Shown: piece by piece, positions 1 to 9,419 of the stretch | Position numbering within the stretch: the first letter of the stretch is position 1 | Layout: each line of letters opens with the position of its first letter | Assembly (NCBI GenBank): GCA_017649745.1 | Contig: JAGCGE010000253.1 | Coordinates: 1-14,678 of the forward strand | Source: Clostridiales bacterium | Lineage (GTDB): Bacteria > Bacillota_A > Clostridia > Saccharofermentanales > Saccharofermentanaceae | DNA length: 14,678 nt | Direction of reading: 5' to 3' | Notes under the pieces: model-generated | What the model was told of the DNA's origin: nothing | The model's database searches: none | The model's input: only the letters and a program-made list of their open reading frames with translations | Position numbers and translations under genes: made by a program

Positions 1-1017
1 TGATACAACGTGTACCTTCTGACCTACTCTAAACTTGCCAGTTTCGGAACCATACTGATCCTCATACTCTGGAAGATAGTGAAGATCCGCTGCAGCACAT
101 TCAATAGTAGGAATATCTGTGTTCTGTTCTACCAGCCACTCGCATGCTTTCTGGAAAAGCTGATCTTTATCATAAATATCCGACCATTCTTTCTGCTTAA
201 GAACACGACCATACTTGTGTATACCTTCCGGATTAGTAGGATCCTCGGCTCCAACAAAGACGATCTCATCTTCTCCTTTAACATGTCGACATCCATTTAC
301 AGTCTGGGTGGCTACGTTATTAACAAGCAAATCGTCACCACCTGTCGGGATCAGAACGGTACAAATATCCGCTCCATTCAGGTCCTGAGCAATGTCAAGC
401 ATGTTTAAACCGAACTGAACAGGCTGATCACTACGCCCCTGAAGGTCTGATACCCAGTCAATATACCTTAACCACTCAGTAGGATCTTCCGGATTTCTCT
501 CTTTTCTGAGAATGAAATATCCTCCGTCCGTATCAAGACAATATCTCTGAAGACATTCTGCCGTAGTTTCATAGTCAACTTTCCTGTATACAGGAACATC
601 ATCAACCGTGAAATTACCAGGATATATCTTTCTGTTTGACGCAACCTGAAGATTGTGCATGTCAATAATATCTTCGAAGAACTGTCTTAATGTGGTGTTC
701 TTAAGCTTGTATTCCTTGGGCCTCTGAACAGAATCGTTAAAATATGCGAGAGCGCCCTCACAAATAACCTTCTTCTGATTGTTCCAATCCCTGGTTACCT
801 GTAAAGGACGCCCAAACCATATAATATCATCGTCTTCATAGACATCTACTTCATCCACAAACACATTAGGCTTGTCCCACTGAATATGTTCAGGAGGTAA
901 TGTGAAGTTTAGACTTCCTGCGGAGTTAAGCTCGATCTCTAACGAAGGACTAATTACGGAATTGTCAAGATCAGTTCCGTAAATATCCTCGTTATTAATA
1001 CAAATCCTATAAATCAT
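1..1017 (-). CDS. Tal-like tail hub / tail-associated protein (3' end outside window)
   Basis: The frame runs from ATG 1015-1017 to base 1 without a stop (339 codons), so the C-terminal part is missing. The start overlaps the Dit stop (ATGA). The N-terminus reads MIYRICINNEDIYGTDLDNSV, then SPSLEIELNSAGSLNFTLPP, DEVDVYEDDDIIWFGRPLQVTRDW, KKVICEGALAYFNDSVQRP, and LRQFFEDIIDMHNLQV. This series is typical of the gp27-like hub domain of siphovirus Tal / prophage endopeptidase tail proteins: strand-rich GSLxFTLPPxH, WFGR, CEGxLAYFNDS. The middle (DYETTAECLQRYCLDTDGGYF, then LNGADICTVLIPTGGDD) also fits. The protein forms the trimeric tail tip closing the tube, with host-binding or wall-degrading domains usually further on, here outside the window. 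The order tape measure-Dit-Tal strongly supports the call. Confidence 0.85.
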   Translation of the reverse strand, partial: MIYRICINNEDIYGTDLDNSVISPSLEIELNSAGSLNFTLPPEHIQWDKPNVFVDEVDVYEDDDIIWFGRPLQVTRDWNNQKKVICEGALAYFNDSVQRPKEYKLKNTTLRQFFEDIIDMHNLQVASNRKIYPGNFTVDDVPVYRKVDYETTAECLQRYCLDTDGGYFILRKERNPEDPTEWLRYIDWVSDLQGRSDQPVQFGLNMLDIAQDLNGADICTVLIPTGGDDLLVNNVATQTVNGCRHVKGEDEIVFVGAEDPTNPEGIHKYGRVLKQKEWSDIYDKDQLFQKACEWLVEQNTDIPTIECAAADLHYLPEYEDQYGSETGKFRVGQKVHVVS

Positions 1018-1787
1018 AGTGACTTACCTCGCTCATACTCTATTTTAATGTAACCATTACCTACAAAATATAGAATGTTCGGGCCTCTGTGTAACGTGAA
1101 TGAGTTATCTCCTGATGTGATCCATTCATAAGGAACTGGTGAGTTGTACACATCAAAGTTGTTACGAATGACAGCATACAGATCAGTCTCATCGGCGCAC
1201 TTAAACACCTTCATCTGTGAAGTGCTGTTAATAGTGCACACTATAGGAGTATCGCTATCATTAAGAATCGTATGGCATTTGTAGTTGAATACATTGAACG
1301 ATCCGTAATAAATTGTATTAGTAAACAAGCTATTCCACTTCCACTGTTCTGTTGTCGTAGATCCAATAGGATACTTGAAAGGATCTAGATTATAACTAAT
1401 GTTGACAGTAGAAAAGTCCTGTGCTCCAAACTGACCGGAAACAGTAAGTCTACCTTGGTAATAGTAATCCGGATCGTCGACTAACACTATCTTATGCTTC
1501 TTACCGTGAAGAGTGTTTAAAATATCCGAATAAAGCTCAGGCCAATTGAAGTGACCGTTTTCCACTATGAATTGCCATGATCCAGTACGATTAGCGTACC
1601 GGGGTTTACCCGTCAGGACTTCTGTGTAATCCAGTTGTCCATCGGCCCCCGGTACATTAATGTACTCCTCCTTAACGGAGGGAGCGGCAACAAACGGTCT
1701 ACTTGTAGGGGCCATCTTCCATTTCTTCCAGGTATTTATACCAGAAATTTCAATGGCGTGCTCACCATTATAGACAAAGTCGCCCAT
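1014..1787 (-). CDS. Distal tail protein (Dit)
   Basis: This 257-residue protein starts at ATG 1785-1787, with GGGAGGT about 9 bases upstream and its start 3 bases after the tape measure stop. The N-terminal part shows the Dit-type beta domain (siphovirus tail component family): SGINTWKKWKMAPTSRPFVAAPSVKEEYINVPGADGQLDYTEVLTGKPRYANRTGSWQFIVENG, where the VPG-DG-LDYTE motif and the following R...WQF strand are characteristic. Next come LHGKKHKIVLVDDPDYYYQGRLTVSG and FSTVNISYNLDPFKYP, the usual end of the N-terminal domain. The C-terminal 115 residues are beta-rich (galectin-like in well-studied cases; not provable here). Dit forms the hexameric hub joining the tube end to the Tal protein. The gene ends in ATGA, shared with the next start. 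Confidence 0.88.
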   Translation of the reverse strand: MGDFVYNGEHAIEISGINTWKKWKMAPTSRPFVAAPSVKEEYINVPGADGQLDYTEVLTGKPRYANRTGSWQFIVENGHFNWPELYSDILNTLHGKKHKIVLVDDPDYYYQGRLTVSGQFGAQDFSTVNISYNLDPFKYPIGSTTTEQWKWNSLFTNTIYYGSFNVFNYKCHTILNDSDTPIVCTINSTSQMKVFKCADETDLYAVIRNNFDVYNSPVPYEWITSGDNSFTLHRGPNILYFVGNGYIKIEYERGKSL

Positions 1788-1790
1788 TGC

Positions 1791-4700
1791 TTAGTACCTC
1801 CCTCTTCCGTTAACGAGTGCTTTTGTTCCAAACGCTACGTCCATAGGCTCGATCAACTCACCTACCAATGCACCAGTGTTCATCACAACCTGCATTCCGG
1901 ACATAGCTGTCTGAAGATTCGAAATATCATCGCGCATCGTATCGATTGCATCGACAACATCATCGTTATTAATACTCTTGATAGCTTCTGTAAGCTCATC
2001 TATGCTATCCTGAGATACACTCTGCCTAGGTTCAACACCAGACAAACTAGCTGTAACACCCATAGCGTAGTCACGATCGAACAAACTGTCGATGTTTCTA
2101 TAGCCATTTTGAATTTCGCTAAGATCCATCACAGGACGAACTACAGGAGCATCAACACCGTTCAAGAAATTCTCTGAAGAATTCTGAATTGCCTCCTTCA
2201 TGGGATCAATTATTGAGTTGGTAAGGTCTTCACTGGATTCAGACACAGAAGACGAGAACTTTTCAAGTCCCTGAGCGATACCCTGGTCGAAGTACATACC
2301 TATTTCAGCACCCACCTGAGAAGGTGAATGGATTCTCAACCCACGAAGAATAGGTCCAAGAATGGCACTAATAAGTGCATTAGCTGCGGCTGACAGTGAG
2401 TTGTAGCTGGAATTAAGTCCATTTACAATACCCTGGACAAAGTTCTTACCAATGTTGATACCAGTCGATCTTGACAAATGTGCAGAAAGATTGGTATAAA
2501 CACCTGTGCTCAACGAAGTAGCCGTAGAAAGTAAACTTGATCTCTGATCATTGAAACCGGAAATAACTGCCGAAATCATAGCTCTTGCTACTGTTCTGAT
2601 TCTACTTGTAGCGGTGACAAACTTCTGTACAAAGTCGTCAACCGTATCTGTAGCGATCAGATTCATACCAGTAGCCAACTGAACCAAACCGGATGCGTTT
2701 ATCTCCGAAATATCTTTTGAAATCTGAGACAGATCCTTAAGTCCGGTAATAACTGCTCCGAGCTTAAGTGTATTAATATCTTTCGTATTATCAGCAAATT
2801 TGCTTACACCCTTGGCAAAGTCTTTCATGTTATCACCAAGATCAGAAAGATTTGTACTGTCATAGGAAGAAGGTATCCCAACCATAATAGCCTGAACTGC
2901 TCTTACTATGGTTTCAGTCTTAGTATCGATGCTGCCATTAATACCAGACACAAGTCTTGAATAATGAGCAATAGGCCTGCCAAAGCTAGCCATCTCTTCG
3001 CCAAAGGCAGTGAGACCATTATCTCCGGTAAGCTTCTGTACCCATCCTCCACTAGCAGGTATCGCATTACTAAGACCAATCATCTGCTCAGTAACTTTAG
3101 TAGCAGCTTCAACCTTCTCGAAATCAAAGTTGACATTGGATATAGAATCAACGAATTTACTAAGACTCTCACCATAAGGAGCTAGCTCTTCGCCAAATGC
3201 AGCGAGGCTGTTACTACCGGTGATGGATTCAAGCCAACCTCCGCTCTTAGGTACTCCGTCAGCCATCTGAGTAAGTCGTTCAGTAGCTGCTGCTGCACCT
3301 TCGACATCATCTAAAGTAACACCTTCTACATCTGTAGCAAAATCGCTCAAAGGCTTTCCATACGCAGCAAGTTCCTGCCCAAATGAAGCAAGACTGTTTT
3401 GTCCAGTAAGACTCTGTAACCATCCGCCTTCCTTAGGAACGGTCTTGGCTATCTCTGTAAGCCTCTCAGTCGCTTTAGCTGCGCCCTCAATATCTTTTCT
3501 AGTAACTTCTCGTACAGTCATAGCAAAGAATTTAAGAGGCTCACCATAAGCGCTGAGCTCTTCACCAAACTCTGCTAAACTGCTTTCGCCAGTTACTTTC
3601 TGTAACCATCCTCCGCTATTAGGAAGATCATTAGTAATTTCTATCAGACGCTTAGTAGCTTCAATAGCTCCCTTAACATCTTTAAACTTGACATCCTTAA
3701 CATCATCTGCAAAAGACTTCAATGAAGGACCATAGTCAGCCAATTCTTCACCAAACGCAGAAATACTGGATTCACCAGTAAATAGCTCAAATATGCTACC
3801 GGTATTAGGTACATCTTTTGTCATGGTAATCAACGCAGTAGTAGCATCGATCGCACCATCAAGATCTGTCTTATTAATACCAGCAACTTTCTCTGAAAAT
3901 ATCTTTAAATATGGTCCATAATCTGCAAGTTCTTCACCGAAATCTGCAAGACTGTTATCACCTGCAAACAGAGAAGCAAGACCGCCTGTATTAGGAACAT
4001 CACCAGCTGCTTTAACAAGATCAGCTGTAGCTTTCATAGCCGGTTCAAGTGATGTTGTATCAAGATCAGCAACTTCTTGCGAGAATTTAACAAGATTAGG
4101 AGCATAGTCAACAAGCTCTTCACTGAAATCAGCAAGGCTGTTCTCACCAGTGATAAACGATACGAGACCACCTTTATTAGGAAGATCCCCAGCTGCCTGA
4201 GCCAGGAGTAAGGTTGCCTCTGCTGCGCCTTTAACTGTATCTGCCTCAAGACCTTCAACAGCTTTTGCAAACTTCATGATCTTAGGACCATACTTGACAA
4301 GCTCTGTGCCGAAGTCAGCAAGGCTGTTCTCACCAGTAATAAGACCTACAAGGCCTCCAGAATTAGGAAGTTCAGAAGCTGCTTCAGCAAGAATCAAAGT
4401 GGCCTCTGCTGCACCTCGAACTGCATCCGGATCAATACCATCAACATTGAGAACAAATTCTCTAAGTTCAGGACCGTAATCAAGTAACTCCTTACCAAAC
4501 TCCGCAAGGCTGTTATCACCTGTTATAGCCTGTAAGAAACCACCGTGATTAGGTAATTCACTAGCTGCAGCACACAAATATAAAGTAGCTTCAGCAGCAC
4601 CCTTAACAGCGTCTCTATCGATGTTCTTTACCTGATCGGCAAACGAAGCCAACATAGGAGCAAAGGCGTTAATCTCTTCACCAAACTGAATCAAACTCGA

Positions 4701-7700
4701 TCCGCCGGTAAACCAGGATGCAATACCTTCAATAATTTCAGCTCCCGTAAGCGCAACAATAACACCTGCAAGTGTTGTAATTCCATCAAATATAGAACTA
4801 TCAATCTGCTTAGCTCCGTCGATGAATCCCTGGAGATTGTACATAAATGTAGACAAATCCTGACCCATCTGAGGAAGCTTAGATACAAATCCTGCAGCTA
4901 TACCACCAATAATACTGCCAATAAACTCGCCAATAATACCACCGATCTTGACCAGGAGCTCTCCGCCTTCATCAATAAGCCACGAAAGACCTGGAATCTG
5001 TGCCAAACCGCCAAGTATAGCAAATATCGCTGCAAGTTCGACTACTACTACGCCAACTGCAAGAACGCCCTTCATGGCGGCCTTTGCTACATAGCCAGCG
5101 ACAGCGAAAATTGCCATCATTTCAGCCACCATTTTGAAACTCTCTAAATTGGCTGCAAACTTACTTGTATCAAGACCATTCATCATGTCGACGATAGCCT
5201 GTAAGAATGCTCCAAAGAAGTTCTTTACAGCGTTTAGAAGATCACTCATACGATTTGCAAGTCCATTGATCACTCCGATGATGAAGTCAATAAGCAAATC
5301 TATGATCTGAGGCGAATACTGGACAAGTCCTTCCAGTAACATTATTACTATCTGAAATACGCCGTTAATGATAGTGTCACCGTTCTTAACAAGTTCATCA
5401 ATAGTAGTAGACAATACTGTTAGTATAGTCTTCACTATCAAAGGAACGCACTCTATTATCACGTTGCATATAGCTTTAATTATAGCTATTGCCGCATTTG
5501 ACAATGCAGTAACGCTATTAGCTATAGTAGTAAGTATACCAATAATAAGTATGTTAAGAGCAGCAATAATACTTGCTATAGAAGCATCTAATGCTACTCC
5601 CAATGCAGTAAGACCTACGGAAATAGCAGTAAGTCCTGTACCAACTAAGGTCATAGCAAGACCGACAACTGCTAAAGCTGCTGCCAATTTAAGCATAGTG
5701 CTTATAGTAGCAGGTCCTATAACTCTAGCTGCGACGGCAAATATCGCTACTATTCCGCCAAGAGCAATCAAGGCTGTAAGAACTCCTTTAAGCCCTGTCA
5801 ACGACATCGCTGCCAAACCAACGGCAAGTAACGTCATTGATACAGCAAGTAAGGATAATGCTCCAGCAAACTTAGCCATTTCACCAGGTTTGATAGCTCT
5901 GACTGCAGCATAAATAATGGCCATGGCACCACCAAATGCCACTAAGCTAACAATTAAACCTTTAATGCCAAGAGCCTTCATAAGAAGAAGTGCTGCCGCC
6001 ATAACAACCATTGCATTGGAAACAATAAGTATTGCTCCTGCTGTAGCCATCATCTTTGTCTCTGACATAGAAGTAAAGGCCTTGAACAATATAAGCATAG
6101 TTCCTGCGAAAGCCGCAAGACTGACAACAAGACCACCAAGTCCAAGAGTGGACATGATCTTGAGACCTATACTCATGTTAATCATGGCATTTGACATAAT
6201 GAGCATCGCCGCTGCTGTCTTGATTAAAGCTTTATCACTGATACTGTTAAAAGCTTTGACGATTACTATCATTGCACTAGCAAACGCCAAGAACGCCATC
6301 GCTATGTCGTCAATACCCATGGTTCCAAATATCTTCATGGAAATACTCATCATGAGCATAGCATTTGACATGATCAGCATTGCACTGGATGCCTTCAATA
6401 CTGTCTTCTCATCCATATTGTTGAATGCTTCGACAATAATTATCATTGCTCCAGCAAAAGCTATAAGGCCCAAACCAATCTCTTCAAGCTTCATGGAACC
6501 AAATATCTTCATAGAAGCTGCCATGATTACCATAGCAACTGACATGCCAAGCAAACCTGATGTGGCTTTCTTAACGTCTATGTTCTGTAATGACTGTAAT
6601 GACATTATCAGAATAAACATTGTACTAGTCAGACCTGTAATAGCATTACCCATTGACTCAGAATCTATCTTGGAAAGACTCTTGAGAGCTATTGACATTA
6701 TTAAAACAGCTGCTGCCATCTTAATAAGACCTTTATAAGCTTTTCCTGTAGACACGTCACCAGATGAGAGAATTTTTATAGATCCTACAAGATCTGCAAA
6801 CAATGTAGTAATGACAGTTAAAGCCTCTCCCATCTTTTCAGGATCTATACTAGATAATACAAATAAGGAAGCCGTAAGAAGGGCTATAGATTTTGCAAAG
6901 TTTCCGAGAACATCTGCTTCATCTTTTTCTCCAATAGGAATAATAGAACCAACCAAACTCTTAAGTCCTTCAGCTGCCGCACCAAATATCCCTTTGGATT
7001 CTCCAAGTGCTTCCGTAGTAGCCTTTAATGCAGATCCACCACCGACAAATCCAGAAAATACTTTTCCAACAGAAGCTAATGAATTTGCAAAGCTAGCAAG
7101 GTTGCCACCTATGACAGCTAGAAGTCCACCTTTGACAAGTGTAATCAACTTATCAAAGTCTCCCTTTTCCATTGCTGTAAGAATGGAATCGATCATTCCT
7201 CCTATAGCTTTACCAATTCTCTTTGCAGCTTCCCAAATAATATTGGCTACTGGACCAAGAACAGTCTTAAATCCGTTAAATACAGCCTTTAATACATTAA
7301 ATATCTTTTCTAACGGATTGAAAGCTTTAACAGTATCATCTGCAACTTTCTTGAAACCGGAAAAATCTGGCAATTTAATACTAATATTACCAAAATCTTT
7401 TAATCCATCTATAACAGAAATGATGGCATCTCTTATCCATTTGAAAGGCTCGGAAAACTTACGAGCAAAATCTCCAAGTTCTTCTCCGGATTTGCCAAGA
7501 AGTGTTCCTATTATTCTACCAATTGTTTCTAAAGGTAGAATAAATACTCTATACATTATGGCAGCAAATACTCCTCTTAAGTTATGCCCCCATTCTTCTA
7601 AATCGGTTTCAAAGTCGAAGAAATCTTCTATAAATATCTTAAAGGCATCTGTTATGCCACTCAGATCAAAACCTTCATTCAAACGAACAAAGAAATCACC

Positions 7701-9419
7701 GATTTTAGCAATTATTTCAAGTATTCCTCCTCCATTTATACTGTTAAATCCAGCTTTTATTACAGAGAATATACTCGAAATAACTTTCTTACCAATATTA
7801 AGAACAGCAAACACACCGTTCGCTATTCTACGGATCTTATCTAGATTCTCTTCAACCTCTACCCAAGCTTTTGCTCGATCGGCAAATTCTCTTATACCTT
7901 TCGTAATACCATAAAGAACGCTGGTAGTTTTCTGCATTCCTGTGGTAAGTTTACCATCTGGACCAACATAAGCATCGGCAAGTCCAAATACTCTTTCTTC
8001 CATTCCAAAGAAATCATTGAAAGCATCTTTAACCGTATCAACAATTTCTTTAATACTTCCCCAAATATCTGCTATGCCGCTAAACAGATCTTCACGACCG
8101 CCGGCCATAGACCATTCTTCAAGCATCTCATTTCGCTTTTCAGCACCAGATGCAAACACTTCCCATAATTCATTAGCTAAACCGGTCCAAAGCTTTTTAG
8201 CTTCTTCGTAGTCACCAAATATCAACTGAAAAGTATTCATCCAGCCAGTTGACACTGCATCCTTAGTAGCATCTATGGCTTCCTCGAAAGTTTTGGCTTC
8301 CTGCGCTGCTTTAAACGATCTTCTACCTAATTCATATGTATCATCAGAAAGTTTTTCAAACCATTCAGTAACCTCTTGTGAGGTCATTCCGGTTTCTTTC
8401 ATGATCTCGTTGATGTCCAGCTCGCCAGCTTTGAACTCATCAATAGCTTCAAGCATCTGGCTAGTTGTGTCGAATGACTCGTCAAACACATCCATGGCCT
8501 CTTCAAGTACGGTTACAAAACCACCATACTTTTGAAGAGTATCCATTAATACTTCAGAAGTAAACCATCCCTTACTAAGACCTTCATTGAAATTAGTTAC
8601 TGTAACTTCCTGTTTACCATCTAGAGTAGTCCAGGTATCTTCACCAGTTTTCTTAAGAGTACCCATGGCTTCTGCTGCCTGAATTACCATTTCCTTAAAT
8701 TCGGCAGTTGCCATGTTAGCGTTTTCAATCGATTTCCAGTCAATAAGCTTTACAGATCCTGTAGCCAAAGCCTGTGACAAGTTATACATTGCTCGGCTTG
8801 CTTCACCAGCATTTGCACCGGAAATAGCTGCCCAGTTAGCAATACCCTGCATTGCCTCGACTGCGTCATCTAATTTAATGCCATTAGAAGTAAACTTACC
8901 GATATTATTAGTCATATCGGTGAAGTTATAAGAAGTTTCATCCGTAAACCAGTTCAATTTATCCAACTGCTCGTTTACGTATTCCATCTGTTCACCAGTA
9001 TCTTCGAAATCTTTAGCTGTAGCAGCCATGATCGTCTGAACAGATGAAGTCTTTTCAGCGTATTTGTCCCAACCTTTTGAAATCTGCTTAACTGTAAGAT
9101 CAGCCATCGAAAGATGGCCGAGTAAATCAGTAACAACGTCACCAACTTTAGCACCTATCTTAAGTAAGGCACCTGTTGCAATGGTTTCAAGCCATGAAAA
9201 CTTCTCACCAGCATAAGTTGCTGCATTACCCAAACCAGATAAGTCGATCTTGTTAGCAGATTTGCTAAGTTCTTCGAATCCTTTTGTGGCGCCTGTGAGG
9301 TTCAGGCTATCTTCGAACTTTTCAAGAGTCGACATTGACTGTTTGACACCACTTTCAAACTGTTTGTTGTCAAACCGCATCTCAACGACGCGTTCGTCGA
9401 CAGTTTTGGTCGTAGCCAT
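1791..9419 (-). CDS. Tape measure protein (very long, two repeat arrays)
   Basis: The protein has 2542 residues from ATG 9417-9419 (GGAGGT 9 bases upstream). It sets tail length inside the tube and later leaves it during DNA injection. The N-terminal ~270 residues hold the tape measure core domain: WDKYAEKTSSVQTIMAATAKD, LNWFTDETSYNFTDMTNNIGKF, ASRAMYNLSQALATGSVKLIDW. Residues about 270-850 are mixed helical and charged. Residues 853-1263 are tandem hydrophobic 58-residue units, followed by further hydrophobic helices to about 1340. Residues 1571-2191 are ten units of about 62 residues. Near residue 2363 is LRIHSPSQVGAEIGMYFDQGIAQGL, the IHSPS-type motif usual near the end of Bacillota tape measures. 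The C-terminus is acidic and helical. At roughly 0.15 nm per residue the tail would be near 380 nm, far above lambda's. The start overlaps the gp10-like stop; Dit follows after 3 bases. Confidence 0.96.
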   Translation of the reverse strand: MATTKTVDERVVEMRFDNKQFESGVKQSMSTLEKFEDSLNLTGATKGFEELSKSANKIDLSGLGNAATYAGEKFSWLETIATGALLKIGAKVGDVVTDLLGHLSMADLTVKQISKGWDKYAEKTSSVQTIMAATAKDFEDTGEQMEYVNEQLDKLNWFTDETSYNFTDMTNNIGKFTSNGIKLDDAVEAMQGIANWAAISGANAGEASRAMYNLSQALATGSVKLIDWKSIENANMATAEFKEMVIQAAEAMGTLKKTGEDTWTTLDGKQEVTVTNFNEGLSKGWFTSEVLMDTLQKYGGFVTVLEEAMDVFDESFDTTSQMLEAIDEFKAGELDINEIMKETGMTSQEVTEWFEKLSDDTYELGRRSFKAAQEAKTFEEAIDATKDAVSTGWMNTFQLIFGDYEEAKKLWTGLANELWEVFASGAEKRNEMLEEWSMAGGREDLFSGIADIWGSIKEIVDTVKDAFNDFFGMEERVFGLADAYVGPDGKLTTGMQKTTSVLYGITKGIREFADRAKAWVEVEENLDKIRRIANGVFAVLNIGKKVISSIFSVIKAGFNSINGGGILEIIAKIGDFFVRLNEGFDLSGITDAFKIFIEDFFDFETDLEEWGHNLRGVFAAIMYRVFILPLETIGRIIGTLLGKSGEELGDFARKFSEPFKWIRDAIISVIDGLKDFGNISIKLPDFSGFKKVADDTVKAFNPLEKIFNVLKAVFNGFKTVLGPVANIIWEAAKRIGKAIGGMIDSILTAMEKGDFDKLITLVKGGLLAVIGGNLASFANSLASVGKVFSGFVGGGSALKATTEALGESKGIFGAAAEGLKSLVGSIIPIGEKDEADVLGNFAKSIALLTASLFVLSSIDPEKMGEALTVITTLFADLVGSIKILSSGDVSTGKAYKGLIKMAAAVLIMSIALKSLSKIDSESMGNAITGLTSTMFILIMSLQSLQNIDVKKATSGLLGMSVAMVIMAASMKIFGSMKLEEIGLGLIAFAGAMIIIVEAFNNMDEKTVLKASSAMLIMSNAMLMMSISMKIFGTMGIDDIAMAFLAFASAMIVIVKAFNSISDKALIKTAAAMLIMSNAMINMSIGLKIMSTLGLGGLVVSLAAFAGTMLILFKAFTSMSETKMMATAGAILIVSNAMVVMAAALLLMKALGIKGLIVSLVAFGGAMAIIYAAVRAIKPGEMAKFAGALSLLAVSMTLLAVGLAAMSLTGLKGVLTALIALGGIVAIFAVAARVIGPATISTMLKLAAALAVVGLAMTLVGTGLTAISVGLTALGVALDASIASIIAALNILIIGILTTIANSVTALSNAAIAIIKAICNVIIECVPLIVKTILTVLSTTIDELVKNGDTIINGVFQIVIMLLEGLVQYSPQIIDLLIDFIIGVINGLANRMSDLLNAVKNFFGAFLQAIVDMMNGLDTSKFAANLESFKMVAEMMAIFAVAGYVAKAAMKGVLAVGVVVVELAAIFAILGGLAQIPGLSWLIDEGGELLVKIGGIIGEFIGSIIGGIAAGFVSKLPQMGQDLSTFMYNLQGFIDGAKQIDSSIFDGITTLAGVIVALTGAEIIEGIASWFTGGSSLIQFGEEINAFAPMLASFADQVKNIDRDAVKGAAEATLYLCAAASELPNHGGFLQAITGDNSLAEFGKELLDYGPELREFVLNVDGIDPDAVRGAAEATLILAEAASELPNSGGLVGLITGENSLADFGTELVKYGPKIMKFAKAVEGLEADTVKGAAEATLLLAQAAGDLPNKGGLVSFITGENSLADFSEELVDYAPNLVKFSQEVADLDTTSLEPAMKATADLVKAAGDVPNTGGLASLFAGDNSLADFGEELADYGPYLKIFSEKVAGINKTDLDGAIDATTALITMTKDVPNTGSIFELFTGESSISAFGEELADYGPSLKSFADDVKDVKFKDVKGAIEATKRLIEITNDLPNSGGWLQKVTGESSLAEFGEELSAYGEPLKFFAMTVREVTRKDIEGAAKATERLTEIAKTVPKEGGWLQSLTGQNSLASFGQELAAYGKPLSDFATDVEGVTLDDVEGAAAATERLTQMADGVPKSGGWLESITGSNSLAAFGEELAPYGESLSKFVDSISNVNFDFEKVEAATKVTEQMIGLSNAIPASGGWVQKLTGDNGLTAFGEEMASFGRPIAHYSRLVSGINGSIDTKTETIVRAVQAIMVGIPSSYDSTNLSDLGDNMKDFAKGVSKFADNTKDINTLKLGAVITGLKDLSQISKDISEINASGLVQLATGMNLIATDTVDDFVQKFVTATSRIRTVARAMISAVISGFNDQRSSLLSTATSLSTGVYTNLSAHLSRSTGINIGKNFVQGIVNGLNSSYNSLSAAANALISAILGPILRGLRIHSPSQVGAEIGMYFDQGIAQGLEKFSSSVSESSEDLTNSIIDPMKEAIQNSSENFLNGVDAPVVRPVMDLSEIQNGYRNIDSLFDRDYAMGVTASLSGVEPRQSVSQDSIDELTEAIKSINNDDVVDAIDTMRDDISNLQTAMSGMQVVMNTGALVGELIEPMDVAFGTKALVNGRGRY
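2847..4709 (-). repeat. Ten tandem ~62-residue repeats in the tape measure protein
   Basis: Ten consecutive units start at 4709, 4523, 4337, 4151, 3965, 3779, 3593, 3407, 3221 and 3029. The first eight are each exactly 62 residues (186 bases), the ninth is 64 and the tenth about 61. The pattern is TG(D/E)NSLAxFGEEL-xxYGPxL-xxFA-x2-V-xxI-xxxxVxGAAEAT-xxL-xxxA-xxLPNxGG(L/W)(L/V). Units 2-4 end in GGLV/GGLA and units 6-8 end in GGWL, suggesting stepwise duplication. A degenerate eleventh unit (DLGDNMKDFAKGVSKF...) may follow. Confidence 0.92.
5631..6863 (-). repeat. Hydrophobic 58-residue tandem repeats in the tape measure protein
   Basis: About seven units follow one another, most exactly 58 residues (174 bases). 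Unit starts in transcription order are near 6863 (60 residues), 6683, 6509, 6335, 6161, 5987 and 5813 (about 61 residues). The common pattern is KIF-x-(S/T)M-G(I/L)-xx(I/L)-x6-AFAGAMIII-xx-AF-xx(M/I)-x12-SSAMLIMSNAM-xMMS. Units are Met-, Ile- and Ala-rich with two helix-like hydrophobic stretches each. The DNA copies are clearly diverged, so the expansion is old. Confidence 0.85.

Noticed and set aside
10..2177. Plus-strand open frames opposite the Tal-like, Dit and tape measure genes (10-408 and 1635-2177)
   Set aside because: They lack convincing binding sites, cross gene borders on the other strand (1635-2177) and show no recognisable protein pattern; the minus-strand genes fully explain the region.
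2847..4709. Regular ~186-base spacing that could look like a repeat array such as CRISPR
   Set aside because: The periodicity is in the protein; the DNA copies are diverged, have no unique spacers, and lie within an uninterrupted coding frame.
4276..8931. Several long plus-strand open frames, up to 367 codons, opposite the tape measure gene
   Set aside because: All lie in one frame relative to the tape measure codons. Stops there arise only from tape measure Tyr/stop codons (TAx) preceded by T or C, or His/Gln codons (CAx) preceded by T. The tape measure, above all its hydrophobic part, is poor in Tyr, His and Gln, so the opposite strand stays open by chance. Products are low-complexity Ile/Ala/Ser mirror text.
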